64,000 nucleotides of DNA from Adiantum capillus-veneris (GCA_014529385.2 CM043970.1:63656996-63720995); one strand, 5' to 3'; shown: positions 22,201-34,689, counted from the stretch's first letter. Numbers and translations are program-made. The notes: generated from the letters alone by a model not told the origin.

Positions 22201-23331
22201 TGAATGGACTCTGACTCTTTCACAAGACAATAGTCTTGAATTTCTTTGGGAAGTCCACAACAAAACCTCTCAATCTTCTCCTCAAAATTGATCTTCTTGA
22301 AAGAAGAGGTTGGGAGGAAAGTATCCCAAAATCTTTCATAGCAATCATCCAAAGTGCCACCTTTGATCATCTGTAGGTGGTTCCAATCGGTTCTCACATC
22401 TCGTTCATCCTCTTGAGTGAGCCTTTAAGAAATAAAGAGTTTCTTGAATTTCAGCCATTCTGTCAGTGCTTCTTTTCTTAACAAAAGAGTGGACCACCAT
22501 GTCTGTGCATTGCCCTTTAAAAAGGATGTTGCCCGTCTAATCTTGGAGTGCTCTGTATAGCGGCCTCCAGAAAATGCTATATCAAACTGTTGGATAAAGG
22601 CTAAAGCCTTAGCAACATCTCGAAACCTTGAAAAGGTTTCAAACTTTACTGCTTGTCCACCGATGCTCTTTGAATTCCTTGGCCTTCTTGCCCTTGTCGT
22701 CGAGAAAATCATAGTGAGTAGCTCTGTAAAAGTGCTTCCTTTTTTAATAAAACATATAGTCCGCTCGTCGTTTTTTGCCCTTTCTGTCCTCATCACTCGA
22801 GTCAGCAAAGGATGAGCTATCCTAGCTGTTAGAAGAAGATGAGGACGGACTAGACAATGCTTTGAAGCGTATGCGCTTCTTCTGTCTTCTTGCTTTCTTA
22901 ACGAGGATTTTTTGCCCAAGTAACCAGGGAAGTCAATTCCCTTGTTACGTTTCTTCAATTGCTTCTCCTTTGATCCAAATATGGTTGACTCATTTTTCGA
23001 CAATGTCCTTGAGTTCATCTCCATTAAACATCCTTGGGATAGGAGGTTTCTTGATTGCCGGTTTTATTGGTGACTTAATGGCTTTCCGCCCATGAGTATG
23101 CACTTCATTCATCAGGTGCTAGGTCCAAATTTGGCACATTGTGGATCCTTGGCGAACTGAAGCATCTGCTTTGCGCACTCGTCAACCTGCTATTGACGTT
23201 GCATCTCCATGAGTTTACTGCGAAGGCCAAGATGGTCCGTACTCGTTCTCTGCTATTCCACTTGAATTTTCTGTACTGCCACCCGCTTCGAAGGTGGAAG
23301 ATGGAGTCGTCTGTTTCTTTTCAGAATCCAT
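21955..23331 (-). pseudogene. Gag of the gag-only gypsy-type element
   Basis: A likely start is the ATG at 23331 (MDSEKKQTTPSSTFEAGG), about 55 bases after the primer site. The capsid-type core is at 22425-22700 (minus), with FSRFRDVAKALAFIQQFDIAF and SFLKGNAQTWWSTLL. It goes on in another frame at 22397-22200: CYERFWDTFLP, FEEKIERFCCGLPKEIQDY. A serine/arginine/threonine-rich linker (EPSTSRNRNRRQTDTQTR) and a CCHC knuckle CFECGQQGHIV close it at about 21950-21980. After the knuckle the sequence turns back on itself in the palindrome. Frameshifts and stops make it a pseudogene. Confidence 0.85.
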
Positions 23332-23382
23332 ATGTGCCGCGAGGGGAAGGATCTGATTTCTAGGTAGAAGAGAAATCGGCCG

Positions 23383-23396
23383 TGCTCTGATACCAC
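23383..23396 (-). promoter_or_regulatory. Primer-binding site, initiator Met tRNA, minus strand
   Basis: The minus strand reads GTGGTATCAGAGCA right after the LTR end. It matches TGGTATCAGAGC, the same site as at 10904 and 62842. Confidence 0.92.
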
Positions 23397-24046
23397 TGTT
23401 ACAATCTTGATCACCTCCAAGACGAGAATCCGACACGACACACGAGAGAATTACTTAAAATATTTCACAACTTTAAAATCACCATTCACTTTGGTCACAC
23501 GGCCCAGCGTCGTTCCGTGCCTAGAGGTAGTGGCCCCAAAGACTAGTGTCTCTTTTGGTATTTATTTTTATATTAATGCTTGATCAAAGTTACAACTACC
23601 CCGCGGGTCCTCCGCTCTTAGACTCTGCATCCAAATGCCTGCCCTGAAGAGTGAGCCTTGAGGCCTTGGCTCCTTTTATTCTTACAAGGGAGGCCAAAAG
23701 CAGAGCCCCAAAAGCAGTTCAACTCAAAAGCAATGAGTTCCAAAAGCTTCTAACTAAAAAACAATGTAATCCCAAAACCAAATGGTCAAAAAGCTGCCTC
23801 TAAAAAGCATCAACGCAAATTACAAAATCTTGCAGCCCTGCCACGTTAGCAGCCGGCGTGAAAAGTGAAAATCCGTACAATCTGCCACGTCAGCATGCCA
23901 GTGCGTTTTGCAGGATTCCGTACTGTTGCCACGTTAGCGTCCGTACTGCTAGAATGTCAGCGCGTTTCCGGGCAGTCCGTACATAGTGCCACTCCATGAT
24001 ACCTTGTGTGTGTGTGTGTGCGGACAGTATTGCCACATCATTTTGT

Positions 24047-24050
<4 letters not shown>
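23397..24050 (-). repeat. 5' LTR of the gag-only element
   Basis: The plus strand reads TGTTACAATCTTGATCACC at its left end and CATTTTGTAACA at its right end, giving TG...CA borders on the minus strand. It carries the marker TCTTTTGGTATTTATTTTT near 23550. Confidence 0.9.
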
Positions 24051-24157
<107 letters not shown>

Positions 24158-24159
24158 TC

Positions 24160-24883
<724 letters not shown>

Positions 24884-25378
24884 CCCCCTCTCAACACCTG
24901 ATGCTGAACAAACCGCGTGAAGCCGAAGATGTGAGGCAAATGATGAAGATGTCTGCTGCAATGTCCACTGAAGGACAATACGCTGACGAACTCCGCGAGT
25001 GTAGCAGCAGTCTGGGGTGTCTCAACCTCCGAGGGATCTCCATGGTAAAGTGCCGTCATGAGCAGTGTAACAAATTGCTGTACTCCGCCGATACAGGGTG
25101 AAGATACTGTGTGAAGGTCCGAACTGAGTGTGAAAAATACCACTCCTTGTTGTAAAAGAAGTGCCAATAGACTTGTAGGATCTGTTGTGTTTGTAGTCAA
25201 ACCGTCTGGAAAAAATGGAGAAGCCCAAGAACCGTCATGAGAAAGATCGAAAGCCTGTCAATGCATGAACCTGCAACCCAAGGTGGCCAGGTGGCTAAGC
25301 TGTATAAAACTCTAGGAAGGCCAGATGTAGCAATCTGCACCGTAAACGTCCTTCGAAACAAGGAAAGCCAGACTAAGC

Positions 25379-25928
25379 TGTAACAAACTTGGACACTCCT
25401 AAGTCAAGATTCTATCGTGACACGGCAAGAATTCACTTCAAAACAGTTCACGGTTCACAATTGAGTCGACACGGCCCGACAGAGTTTCGTACCTAGAGAT
25501 ATTGGCCCCAAAGACTAGCGCCCCTTTCGGTATTCTTTTTGTATTAATCTGTTGCACAAAGTACACGGAGTGGCTGGGTCTCACTCTTAGACTCTGCGTC
25601 CAGATGCTTTGAGAAGTGAGAGGCCAACTACACTTATAAAGAGTTACAAGGGATGCCAAAAGCAGAGCCCCAAAAGCTGCCCATAAAAAGCATTCAAATC
25701 TCCTCTCATAAGGCTTGGTAAAAATAAAGCAAAGCTTTTTTTTTTATAAAAGCTCTCTCTCTTGCGAAAAATAAAGCAGCTACGTTTTTTGCGTAGAGAT
25801 TGTCCGTACAACTTGCCGTACCAATCTGCCACATCAGCCTTTTGGGATTTGCGCCACAATTTGCGGGACGTCATCACTTCAGCGGGCGGGTGTGTGTGTA
25901 CAGCCATCCATGTCACCAGTTTGTGACA
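25379..25928 (-). repeat. LTR of gypsy family A type, minus strand
   Basis: Plus-strand borders are TGTAACAAACTTGG and CCAGTTTGTGACA. The marker GCGCCCCTTTCGGTATTC is at about 25519-25536. Minus-strand polypurine tract GAAAGAGGGGGG-type sequence (TTTCAAGAGGGGGGTA) follows at 25929-25944, so it is the 3' LTR of an element lying to its right. Confidence 0.8.
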
Positions 25929-25944
25929 TACCCCCCTCTTGAAA

Positions 25945-26413
25945 GCATTGTAACCGCCCTCGATTACGCATGTAGAACAGACAGAGACCATAAGCCGTCT
26001 TAGCAGACACTGACTGTTAATAGCGGTGACGTTGTCGTCGATACCAAGCTGTCATTAGTGTTTCAAAACGCAAGTGGACCAAGGGTGGGTGCCGAGACCG
26101 CTAGCGTTTTAAAACGCAGCAGGTAGGGAGGTCGTGACTCGTGTAACGTTTTTCATCAACTGCTGGCGTTTGGGTATAAGTAGCGCTTACGCTAGCGTTC
26201 TGAAATGCTAGCGATTGTGGGCTTAGTGCCAACGACCACGGTAGAAAGATTTGGCAACACATTGGGGAGGTAAACGCCACAACGTTTTGGAAAGCCCCCA
26301 CATGATAGTATCCACAAGCAAAGGGAGGAATAAAGGGAGATGAACACTGCCGGATTCTCCACGGGTTCTCTTCTCAATGAGCCGCCTTACTCCACCAAGG
26401 CTCTGATACCATA
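25945..26413 (-). other. Short internal remnant ending in a primer-site-like sequence
   Basis: Between the LTR above and 26413 no coding domain is seen. Near 26400-26412 the minus strand reads TATGGTATCAGAGCCTTGG, an initiator-Met primer site. This looks like an element of less than 500 internal bases, or a heavily deleted one. Confidence 0.5.
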
Positions 26414-27019
26414 TGCCTAAAACCCCCAAAATTGTGCATGGTCATCTGGGAAGCCCAACTAGAGAGGCATTACCATATGTGCAAAGGGGACAGAGAGATG
26501 CATGAGAGCAAATCATCGCGCTACATGAGACAAGACAAAAGGCAAGCTTTCCATTAAAGCTGTGATCACCTGCACCCACTACCCTCACACACACACACAC
26601 ACACTGTGGAGCACTTATGCAAATATCAGCCTCCCTCTCAATTTTTGGGCGCCCTTAGCTGGGATGAGCTTTCTGGAAGTTGAGTTGGCCTGCAGGTTGC
26701 TCTCCTACTGCCATGTGTCCAGTTTGCTCCTTTTGGTTTAATTCCTAGTACCCACCAACTTATGAAGTCCTGTCGAGGGGCCTAAACGACTTTACTGAGC
26801 CTAGCCACTTCTTTACTAGTTAGATTCCAGTGCGGATCCGTCCAACCATCTCTTGTCTGCTTGACCTTGACTTCTGTGGGTGAAACTCTTGGCCAACGGC
26901 TGTTTCACACTGGCAGGCTATGTTCGGTCATTTGTGATTTCAACAAGAGGGTCCCAAAAATTAAATAAAAATCAAGGGAAAGAAACTAGCAAATATTTGG
27001 TTTCACAGTCTTGTGACAT
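26414..27019 (-). repeat. LTR-like segment with primer site on one side and polypurine tract on the other
   Basis: The left border carries the primer-site-like sequence (26400-26412). At the right, the minus strand reads GATTTCAAGAGGGGGGTTATGTCACAAGAC, a polypurine tract and LTR start at 27019. Its body shows no clear match to the LTR at 25379-25928. A (CA)n run is at about 26586-26603. Confidence 0.45.
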
Positions 27020-27109
27020 AACCCCCCTCTTGAAATCACAAAATATATTGCACATTTCAAACACTATATGGTTAGTTTCGAATTCTAGACCAAATTTTTT
27101 TTGAACCCA

Positions 27110-28089
27110 AAAAACGTGTTTCGTTTCCTCGTTTCGAGTTTGTTTAGAAACGTTTCAAGCGTTTTGTGTTTTGTTTCGAAGGGATGAAACACGTTTTCAT
27201 GTGACACTGGGGATGGTCATAATCAAGTCTACATGAAATGCGAGAAATTATGTGAATCTGGAGTGATGAGATTTAGGGCATCAAGACATCCGTGAGAGAT
27301 CAGTGTGGTCTGGAGTGACGAGATTTAGGGCATCAAGACATCTTGAGAGATTAGTGTGGTGTGGATTTGATGGCTAAATAAGTCATAATGAACACGAGTG
27401 ATGTGAATGTGATTTATGATTGATTAGTGACTTGTGTCTTTGTGCCAGTGCATGGTTTAAAGTGGTCAAATGCATGTAAGCATAGTGTCTATTGAGCTAT
27501 TTTCTGTCCATTGTCTATTTTGTAGGCGTTGATTACTCTTCTTTTAAAGGGGGGGGGGGGGCGAATTCACAAAAGTGACGACATGGTATTAGAACCTGTC
27601 GACAAAGAACGTAAAAGAGAGAGGTTGTAGAAGATGATGACGTGGCAGTCTCTACTTGTGAGACATGGCAATCTAAAAATCACGACAGATCTTATGCGTG
27701 ATGATGTGCCAGATCTGGCCGCCAGTTGTTAGCAGTGTGAACCCATCTGTTGGGCGTCCTATTTTAAGCAGTAGCTTTCGGGGTTAGCGATAGCTCTTTG
27801 TATGTGTTGCTTTTGGGTCTGGTGCCTTTAAATATGAGCCTTGGGGGTCAGCTCTGGTAGATTAGTTCATGGTTGCACATCTGTAGAGTGACTGTCAACA
27901 GTTGTATAGTGTGGATTTAACATAAAAAGAAGTATTGAAAGGGGCGCCAAACTTTGGGGTTAGTGCATCTAGGAGTGGAGCTCCGCCACTTTGTGTTGCA
28001 ACTACTTTTGAGTTTTTGAAGTTCAAATGTTTTTTCTGTTCGTGTGTTTCTGTGAGATTTACCGCCTTGTCAGTGCCAAGCCGGTTACA
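27110..28089 (+). repeat. Gypsy 3' spacer, G-tract and LTR, plus strand
   Basis: 27110-27548 holds a GTTTCG-rich patch and a two-copy tandem repeat (27259-27371). A 13-G run (27549-27561) stands where a polypurine tract is expected. The LTR-like part after it has a TTTAAATATGAGCC box (about 27829), also present at 63945, and the marker GTATTGAAAGGGGCGCC at about 27931. Its right border may be GTTACA at 28089. Confidence 0.6.
27259..27371 (+). repeat. ~55-bp tandem repeat, two copies
   Basis: Both units contain CTGGAGTGA, GAGATTTAGGGCATCAAGAC and GAGAT(C/T)AGTGTGGT. Confidence 0.85.
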
Positions 28090-28895
28090 TGGGCTCAATG
28101 TGCTAGGTAGACAAGCCACTATGACCCAATGCCAACCCATAGACTAGGAAGATCTTAAGGGGTTGTGTATCGGCACCTTTGTGAGCCTGCTCAAAGACAC
28201 GTCTTGAGAGTTCCATAAAACTAACTAGAACTGTTGCATAACCAAATTGATGTAGGCCACTACAAAGCGCGGCCGGGCAACTGATTGCGCTAGAGCCTAG
28301 TAGTCTAGACCAGTAGTACATGTGTTTGTGGTCACGCCGTCACCGTCTTGGACAGGCAGGACTAAAAAAATCAATGAATTTTGCGAGCATGTTATTTCTA
28401 GATCTTGTCTATTCTCTTCCGGTGTGCATGACAAGAGAGTGTGTTTTTATGGCCACCTAAAGGCCCTTTGAAGACCAGATTAGACAAGGCTTGGCTGCTT
28501 GGGGCTTCTATTCAAAAAGAAAATGACAAATTACTGTCAATAGTACCACTAAGACAGTTGGAAATCCGTGCATGGTATGGATGTTTCATTGGTTACAATG
28601 CTACATACTAACGGTCCAACGTTGTTTTCTTTGTGGTTTTGCCTATATTCAGTCCTTTGATGTTGATCTTACCTCAAGGTTTATGTCCTCCAGGTATTTT
28701 TTTAATGGATAGGTTCGCTCTTGGCATATGTAACCTTAGGCTATCTTGTAGGACCAGTATTGGCTGGTAAGCAAATACTATGAGCAAAGTCTGGATTGAA
28801 GGCAGACAAAGTTTCTACTCTTGTATGTCTAAAGCAGTTTGTCTATCTAGATCATGCTGCATCAGGAATTCGAGAACATGAAGAAGTTTACACAC
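28090..28895. other. No gene recognised between gypsy LTR and the kinase gene
   Basis: This is where the last CRK exons would be expected. I looked on the minus strand for the C-terminal EF-hand-like block (a FEEFCAAA-type motif) and did not find it. No other domain is visible. Confidence 0.5.
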
Positions 28896-31800
28896 CGGTT
28901 TGAGGATTCTTCTGACATTAGATTCCTTCATTGCTTCCGTTGCATACCTCAAAAGTGCCTGTTTCAACATGAAGTTTGAGACAAGTAGGCATTTGGCAGT
29001 TTAATGATTTAATTGAATAGAAGTGCATGTTTATTATCTGCTTAATTAAGATTCTGGCAACTCACCATTTTAAAGTTTTCAAATGTGACGCTTCCATCTT
29101 TTTCTGGTTTTAAAAGCATGAATTGTGCTCCAAGGTAGTAAAAGTCATCGTCTGTCAAGGTTTTGGCCAAAGCCTGGGAAATGCATTCTTGTCACCTCAA
29201 TACATTTGTAGGGATTACGACGAACTTTTCATAATATGCATGTTTCTTCACCTAGGTCAATCACCTTCAATGCTGATCGTCGCAATGATGAAGATTCGAG
29301 GTACGATTTGACGAGCTTTAGGGCTTGCATATCTAAAGGTACTTTTTGGCTACCTCGAAGCCAAGGATGAGCTGGCAATATCGAAATGCACATTTTATCA
29401 GTTGAGGGTTCAGGTAGCATAATAAACACAATTATTCTAAATTTCATTGGACAGACAAAAAGAAGTGGTTGACATCAATTTATCTGAACATAAAAGAGTA
29501 ATCTTCATGGAGACAAGTGGGTTGGTTCTCTTTTATTCAAATACCTTACCCAGAGATTGAGCTGCTGTTAGCCTCTTTTGAGGGTCCTTTTTGAGTAACT
29601 TTTGAACAAAGTCTTTGGCTTCTAGGGAAATTGACGGCCAGGGGTCCTCATGGAAGTCTGGCTCAGTGTGCGTTACTGCAGCAAATATTCCAGATTCCGT
29701 ACGCGCCCAAAAGGGACGGTTTCCACTAAGAAGGATGTACACAATCACTCCGACACTCCAAATGTCGGCCTCTGTACCATATGCTTGTTCAAGAACTTCC
29801 GGAGCTACATAATAAGCACTTCCAACAACGTCCTTGAGCCGTTCATCTGTAAGGCTTTCAACATGATCATCTTCTCTTGAAATTACTGCTTGTTAAATTA
29901 CCATTGTTTCCATAAACACAGAAAGTAGCTTTTTATGAGGATTATAATAGTATACCTGGTCTAACATAATCTGATAATCCAAAGTCAATAGCTTTCATAT
30001 GAGGCCACCCATCCTTGTCCTTGAAAAGGAAGTTCTGTGGATGGAGTATCAAATAAGCAACAGTAAGGGAAGAAAGAGTGTTAACAGAAAGAGAGGCAGC
30101 AGGCGAAGGAAACTTGCACATTTAGAAAGATGAACATATTAGCTTATAGGAGAACATTAGATACACCTAGCAACATTTCTAGTCAGATTGAAAAACATCC
30201 ACTTTGAGCAATTTTTCACACTTATTAGTACCTCTGGTTTTAAATCACGGTGTACGACTCCTTGTAAGTGAATGAATGCCACGGCACTGAGCATTTGTGA
30301 TACTATTGCTTTGGCTTCTTCTTCTGTGTATCTCCCACCTCTGCAAATAGATGTTTCTCATGAAAATTACAATATTTGTGGGGCTAAGTTTTCAGATAAA
30401 CTTTCAGTATCATTTTCTAACAACACAACGTGTTTTTTGGTGCTATATACCTATCTAGAATCTGTTGTAGTAACTCCCCTCCTGTGCACAACCTGCCACA
30501 TAAGACTAAGGTTGTGAGCAAACATGCCAGTAGAGATTGAAGGGGGGCAAGATTATAAGGCTCATGTCAATTGTATGGGCTTCTTGATGTATTCTCTACC
30601 GCATACATGCATGCAAGATGACAATAACATACTCCATCACAATGTACACTCTGTCAATGTCTTCGAAAACCTCGTGGAATTGGACCAGATTTGAATGTCC
30701 GGATAATGCTTTCAAAATGTTGACTTCTCGTTTGACATCCTGCATATCGCGTGATGTCATCATCTGCCTCCACAAATGATTTCTTGTTAGGAAAAAAGTA
30801 AACGAGATGTTATTGTGTTTGTGTTTGTGGTGGGTGCCGTGTCAACGTGAAAATATAGATAACTTTATGTGGTTATAGGTTTCCATATGCATTCAGCATT
30901 GGCAAATTGGTGGAATCATTAATGTGAGAATGCATTTGGCATATTTCAGCTGTATGAGGAGTCAAAAGGTGTTTGAAGCTCATGACTTTATGCAGAGGCA
31001 TGTTAAGTCCATCATGTCTTCATGCATGGTGTATTTTCCATTGGTATGCATGCAAGCTCTCAAGCAAAAGTGTGGCCATGGAGTCCTTGAGCTTCGTCCA
31101 CCTAGATGTGTTTGGAGGTGAGGTGGATGGTTTGTCGGCTGCTCTACGGAATCAACCGACGCAGACCCCTCGCCCATCTATGCTCAATGGCGGACATCCG
31201 CAAAAGCAGCGGCGTGAAAAGATACCAGTGGATTTGGACAGGCAACGTCAGCCTTCACAGGCGGGTTGTTCCACCTGGGCTCAAATGGGCCTTTTACGGC
31301 TCTGTCCACTGCCCGTCTGTGACAGGGGAAGTGGATATGTGTGCTTGAGCATTATTGTGCATGCCCAACCATTCCATCTCCAAGCGTGTATGCATACATT
31401 CACTACCTTTCTGTGCACTCATCAGCCATATCGAGGACTTTCAAGTCCGTGAATGCAGTTTTCATTTTTATGAATTTCTTATTCTTATTTATGAATGATA
31501 TAGTTATGGAGTTTCTGCAGTACGACTGCACAGAGTGGCTACTAAAGGGGTCACCTCAGCTTTTGGGATGATCTTGACCGCTACTGTAGGCTCCTGAAAT
31601 TCGCCATTCAACTTGACAGAGGCGTAGCAAGTGTAGCCAAAGTGGCCACGACCCACTTCCGGCCCAAGTTCATATTTTGAGGAGAAGCTTCTGGCATATC
31701 CAAAGCTCTTTCTGACCAGTGACTTCGAGAGTTCTGCTTCGCTACCGCTCTCCTCAACTTGGCTGGCAGAGGTAGAGTCGATATATCTGATTCTTGTCTG

Positions 31801-32034
31801 TATGAGCCTTGAAGCAGAGAGTTTTCTTGGTCTTCTCGGATGCGGGGACTTCGAGACTGAGGAGTCGGTGCTTGTTGGGAAGCTAGGCTTATTGGATGAG
31901 GATACGGAGTGCGACTCTGAATAGAATCCGTTTGTGCAGAGGTTGTCTTCTACATTCGCAACAATCTTCTCTTTCGGGATTGGTTGTGGCAGGCCAGTGG
32001 CTGTGGAATTCTGTTGTGAACAACACTGCCCCAT
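28896..32034 (-). CDS. CDPK-related protein kinase (CRK), nine exons, C-terminus not found
   Basis: A membrane-anchored Ser/Thr kinase of the plant CRK family. Exons on the minus strand: 32034-31555, 30763-30633, 30492-30451, 30340-30232, 30034-29956, 29846-29550, 29371-29265, 29173-29066, 28958-28896; all introns are GT-AG and phases join without stops to 472 codons. MGQCC gives N-myristoylation (Gly2) and palmitoylation (Cys4, Cys5). A Ser-rich variable region runs to about residue 110. The kinase domain is complete: GRGHFG 128-133, Lys154, Glu173, HRDLKPEN 248-255, DFG 271-273, APE 295-297, HPWL 381-384. Residues 416-451 contain a degenerate EF-hand ([13 protein letters not shown]), typical of CRKs, which do not bind calcium well. 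Family members are near 560-600 residues, so about 100 are missing. The donor after exon 9 (GTGTGT) is intact, so either the end is lost or it lies past a long intron. Confidence 0.93.
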
Positions 32035-32500
32035 TTCAACATAGGCACGCGGAAATGAATGTGGTTATCTTATTCGGTTGGTTGCGCTCAGAGAACGTGT
32101 GCTTGTTGTTGCGGAAGGGATGGTGAACCTGCTGCTGGGCTGGATTGACTGTAAGACTTGGAAGTTCTGCTCGTGTCCATTCTGCGTAGTATGAATTGGG
32201 TCTCTTGTAATGGTTCAGAATTTTGCAGACAGGGGTGAGGGGCGGAAGGGGTGTGTGTGATGGCCGTTGGCTGTAACATAGTAGTTGTGAGAGTGAGGGT
32301 TTTGGCTACACGTCGTAAAGGTTTTGTTTGTCTGCTGCAAAGTGGCAAGGGGCATTTGGGCGCTGCCGGAGAATTTCTCTCTCTCTCTCTGCCCAAGCTG
32401 CAGCCGGCGCAATTTGTGCTTTGTTGTAGTGATCATCGCTAGCTCAAACATTGGTCGCCCCGCCGCTTTTTTGTTAGATTCCTCTGTCTCTCTCCCAATG
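32035..32500 (-). promoter_or_regulatory. 5' flank/leader of the CRK gene
   Basis: No coding domain is seen between the CRK start codon and the tandem array. It would hold the 5' leader and core promoter. A CT-rich stretch is at about 32380-32395. I see no convincing TATA box, and the start of transcription cannot be placed. Confidence 0.45.
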
Positions 32501-33585
32501 GAATAGATAGATCTTAGTGGTCTTTTGGGATTGTTCCTACGAGTAAACCTTCTCTTGTTCTCTCTCCTCTCCTTCTCTACCAAATTGTTGGAGCCCAACC
32601 TTATGTCTCCTCCACCCTAATCGTCACTGCAACTGTACCGAACCCGATCAATTTAGGATATTTAGGATAGAGGCCCCAAAATGAGCACAATGAACAACAT
32701 AGGAATAGATCTTAGTGGTCTTTTGGGATTGTTCATACGAGTAAACCTTCTCTTTTCTCTCTTCTCTGTCCTCTCCCTCTCTACCCAATTGTTGGAGCCC
32801 AACCTTATGTCTCCTCCACCCTATTGCCATTGCTAATTGTGCCGAACCCGATCAATTTAGGATAGAGCCCCCAAAATAAGCACAATGAACAACAGAGGAA
32901 TAGATCTTAGTGGTCTTTTGGGATTGTTCCTACGAGTAAACCTTCTCTTTTCTCTCTCCTCTCCCTCCCTAACCAATTGATGGAGCCCAACCTTATGTCT
33001 CCTCGACCCTAATTGTACCGAACCCGATCAATTTAGGATAGAGGCCCCAAAATAAGCACAATGAACAACAGAGGTATATATCTTAGTGGTCTTTTGGGAT
33101 TGTTCCTACGAGTAAATCTTCTCTTTTTCTCTCTCGTCTCCCTCACTATCCAATTGCTAGAGCCCAACCTTATGTCTCCTCCACCCTATCGTCATTGCTA
33201 ATTGTACCGAACCCGATCAACAAGGTATATATCTTAGTGGTTTGTTCCTACGAGTAATCCTTCTCTTTTTCTCTCTCGTCTCCCTCACTATCCAATTGTT
33301 GGAGCCCAACCTTATGTCTCCTCCACCCTATCGCCACTGCTAATTGTACCGAACCCGATTTAGGATAGAGGCCCCAAAATAAGGACAATGAACAACAGAG
33401 GAATAGATCTCAGTGGTCTTTTGTGATTGTTCATACGAGTAAATGTTCTCTTTCTCTCTCCCCTCTCCCTCTCTACCCAATTGTTGGAGCCCAACCTTAT
33501 ATCTCCTCCACCCTATCGCCATTGGTAATTGTATCGAACCCGATCAATTTATGATAGAGGCCCCAAAATAAGTACAATGAATGAC
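32500..33585. repeat. Six-copy tandem array upstream of CRK, unit about 150-198 bp
   Basis: The anchor ATCTTAGTGG recurs at 32511, 32709, 32904, 33080, 33231 and (as ATCTCAGTGG) 33407, spacings 198, 195, 176, 151 and 176. Each unit holds GTCTTTTGGGATTGTTC, TACGAGTAAA, a CT-rich tract, TTGGAGCCCAACCTTATGTC and GAACCCGATCAA. Units differ mainly by short deletions. Minus frames of about 60 residues with a shared MAIGWRR start arise from the repeat and are not called. Confidence 0.95.
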
Positions 33586-33767
33586 AGGAAATTTCAAAAC
33601 GTAATTACTCTAGCTACGAGTATATATAAGTATATATACTGGAGATTGTGAAAAGAGCACCAATCCTCAATTAGGTCGTACCCATTTTGGAAAAGGCTTA
33701 ATAAGCCGAATCTCGCAAAATCTTGTTTTGGAGAGGTAAATGCGCGACGAGTGCACAGATGAGAGAA

Positions 33768-33798
<31 letters not shown>

Positions 33799-34134
33799 CG
33801 CTTTATGAGTTTTTTTAAATTTATTCAGCACAGAGGGCATCACGCACGACATTCGCATGCATGGCTTAGAGCGGGAACTCTCATTGTTGACCGCCTACGC
33901 TTGAGACCTGCAGTCACACTTTGCTTTTACAAAAGGACTCTACATGAGATGAAGAGGTAAATGAGATGGAACATTCATGACTACTGAAGAAGTTGGAGAA
34001 GCTGCCAGTTGTTGTATGAGCGATGATTTTGGATGAAACTTATGTCCAAACGAAGTTCAAGTTTCAAATTTCCACACCACACTCCTAAGCATGGCAATGA
34101 GGGTGGCCTAGGATATCTCTCTCTCTTTTTTTTT
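33586..34134. other. Intergenic, no gene
   Basis: Nothing coding is seen. It holds a 31-base G run (33768-33798) and AT-rich sequence around 33620-33640. Confidence 0.6.
33768..33798. repeat. Poly-G tract, 31 bases
   Basis: Uninterrupted G run followed by CGC. It could fold as a G-quadruplex; its length in the assembly is unreliable. Confidence 0.9.
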
Positions 34135-34630
34135 GGGAAATTACCAAAATACCCATGTAATTTGTGGAAATTCCCAAAATACCCCTCAAATTTCGAAACT
34201 TTCAAATATATCGTTGCATCATTTTGGGATGGATTTGCCCCAATTTATGCATAGTCTAATGTTTATGACAATGAAGATCTATCTTTTAGCGCCTTAGACA
34301 AAATTATTCAACCATGTGCTCACAAATACGAGCATCTGTGTCCAAAAATGTTCAAAAATGATGAACGATTTCGTTTGAAGAGCCCTCGGTACCATCTAAA
34401 ATCCTAGTTTTATCACCTTCTATTGGGGAACCAATCTTCCTGTAAAAAGTTGCAAAATAATTTGTTTTTAGAGATGTTTTGTGAGGTTAATTAGGGGTAT
34501 TTTGGAAATTTGGTAAAGGGCATTTTGGGAATGGCCAAATATGAGGGGTACAAAGGGAATTTTTGAAATTTTAGGGGTATTTTGGAAATTTCCACAAATT
34601 ACAATTAGAGGGGTATTTTGGTAATTTTCC
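34135..34630. repeat. Candidate MITE with ~60-bp terminal inverted repeats
   Basis: Left end: GGGAAATTACCAAAATACCC followed by TGTAATTTGTGGAAATTCCC. The reverse complement of the right end gives GGAAAATTACCAAAATACCC followed by AATTTGTGGAAATTTCC. The two ends therefore form terminal inverted repeats about 496 bases apart. Extra copies of the motif GGGGTATTTTGGAAATTT lie inside at 34494-34515 and 34573-34592. No transposase is present and no target duplication is clear. A Mutator-like origin is possible but not shown. Confidence 0.65.
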
Positions 34631-34689
34631 TTCCCACTGCACACTCCCAACTCATTGATTTGTTGCCATCGTTGATAGAGGGTGAGATA

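Noticed and set aside
30973-31452. 159-residue plus-strand ORF inside CRK intron 1
   Set aside because: It overlaps the intron on the opposite strand and shows no domain.
32500-33585. Tandem array as a CRISPR
   Set aside because: Units are 150-198 bases without short identical repeats and unique spacers, and the genome is a plant nuclear genome.
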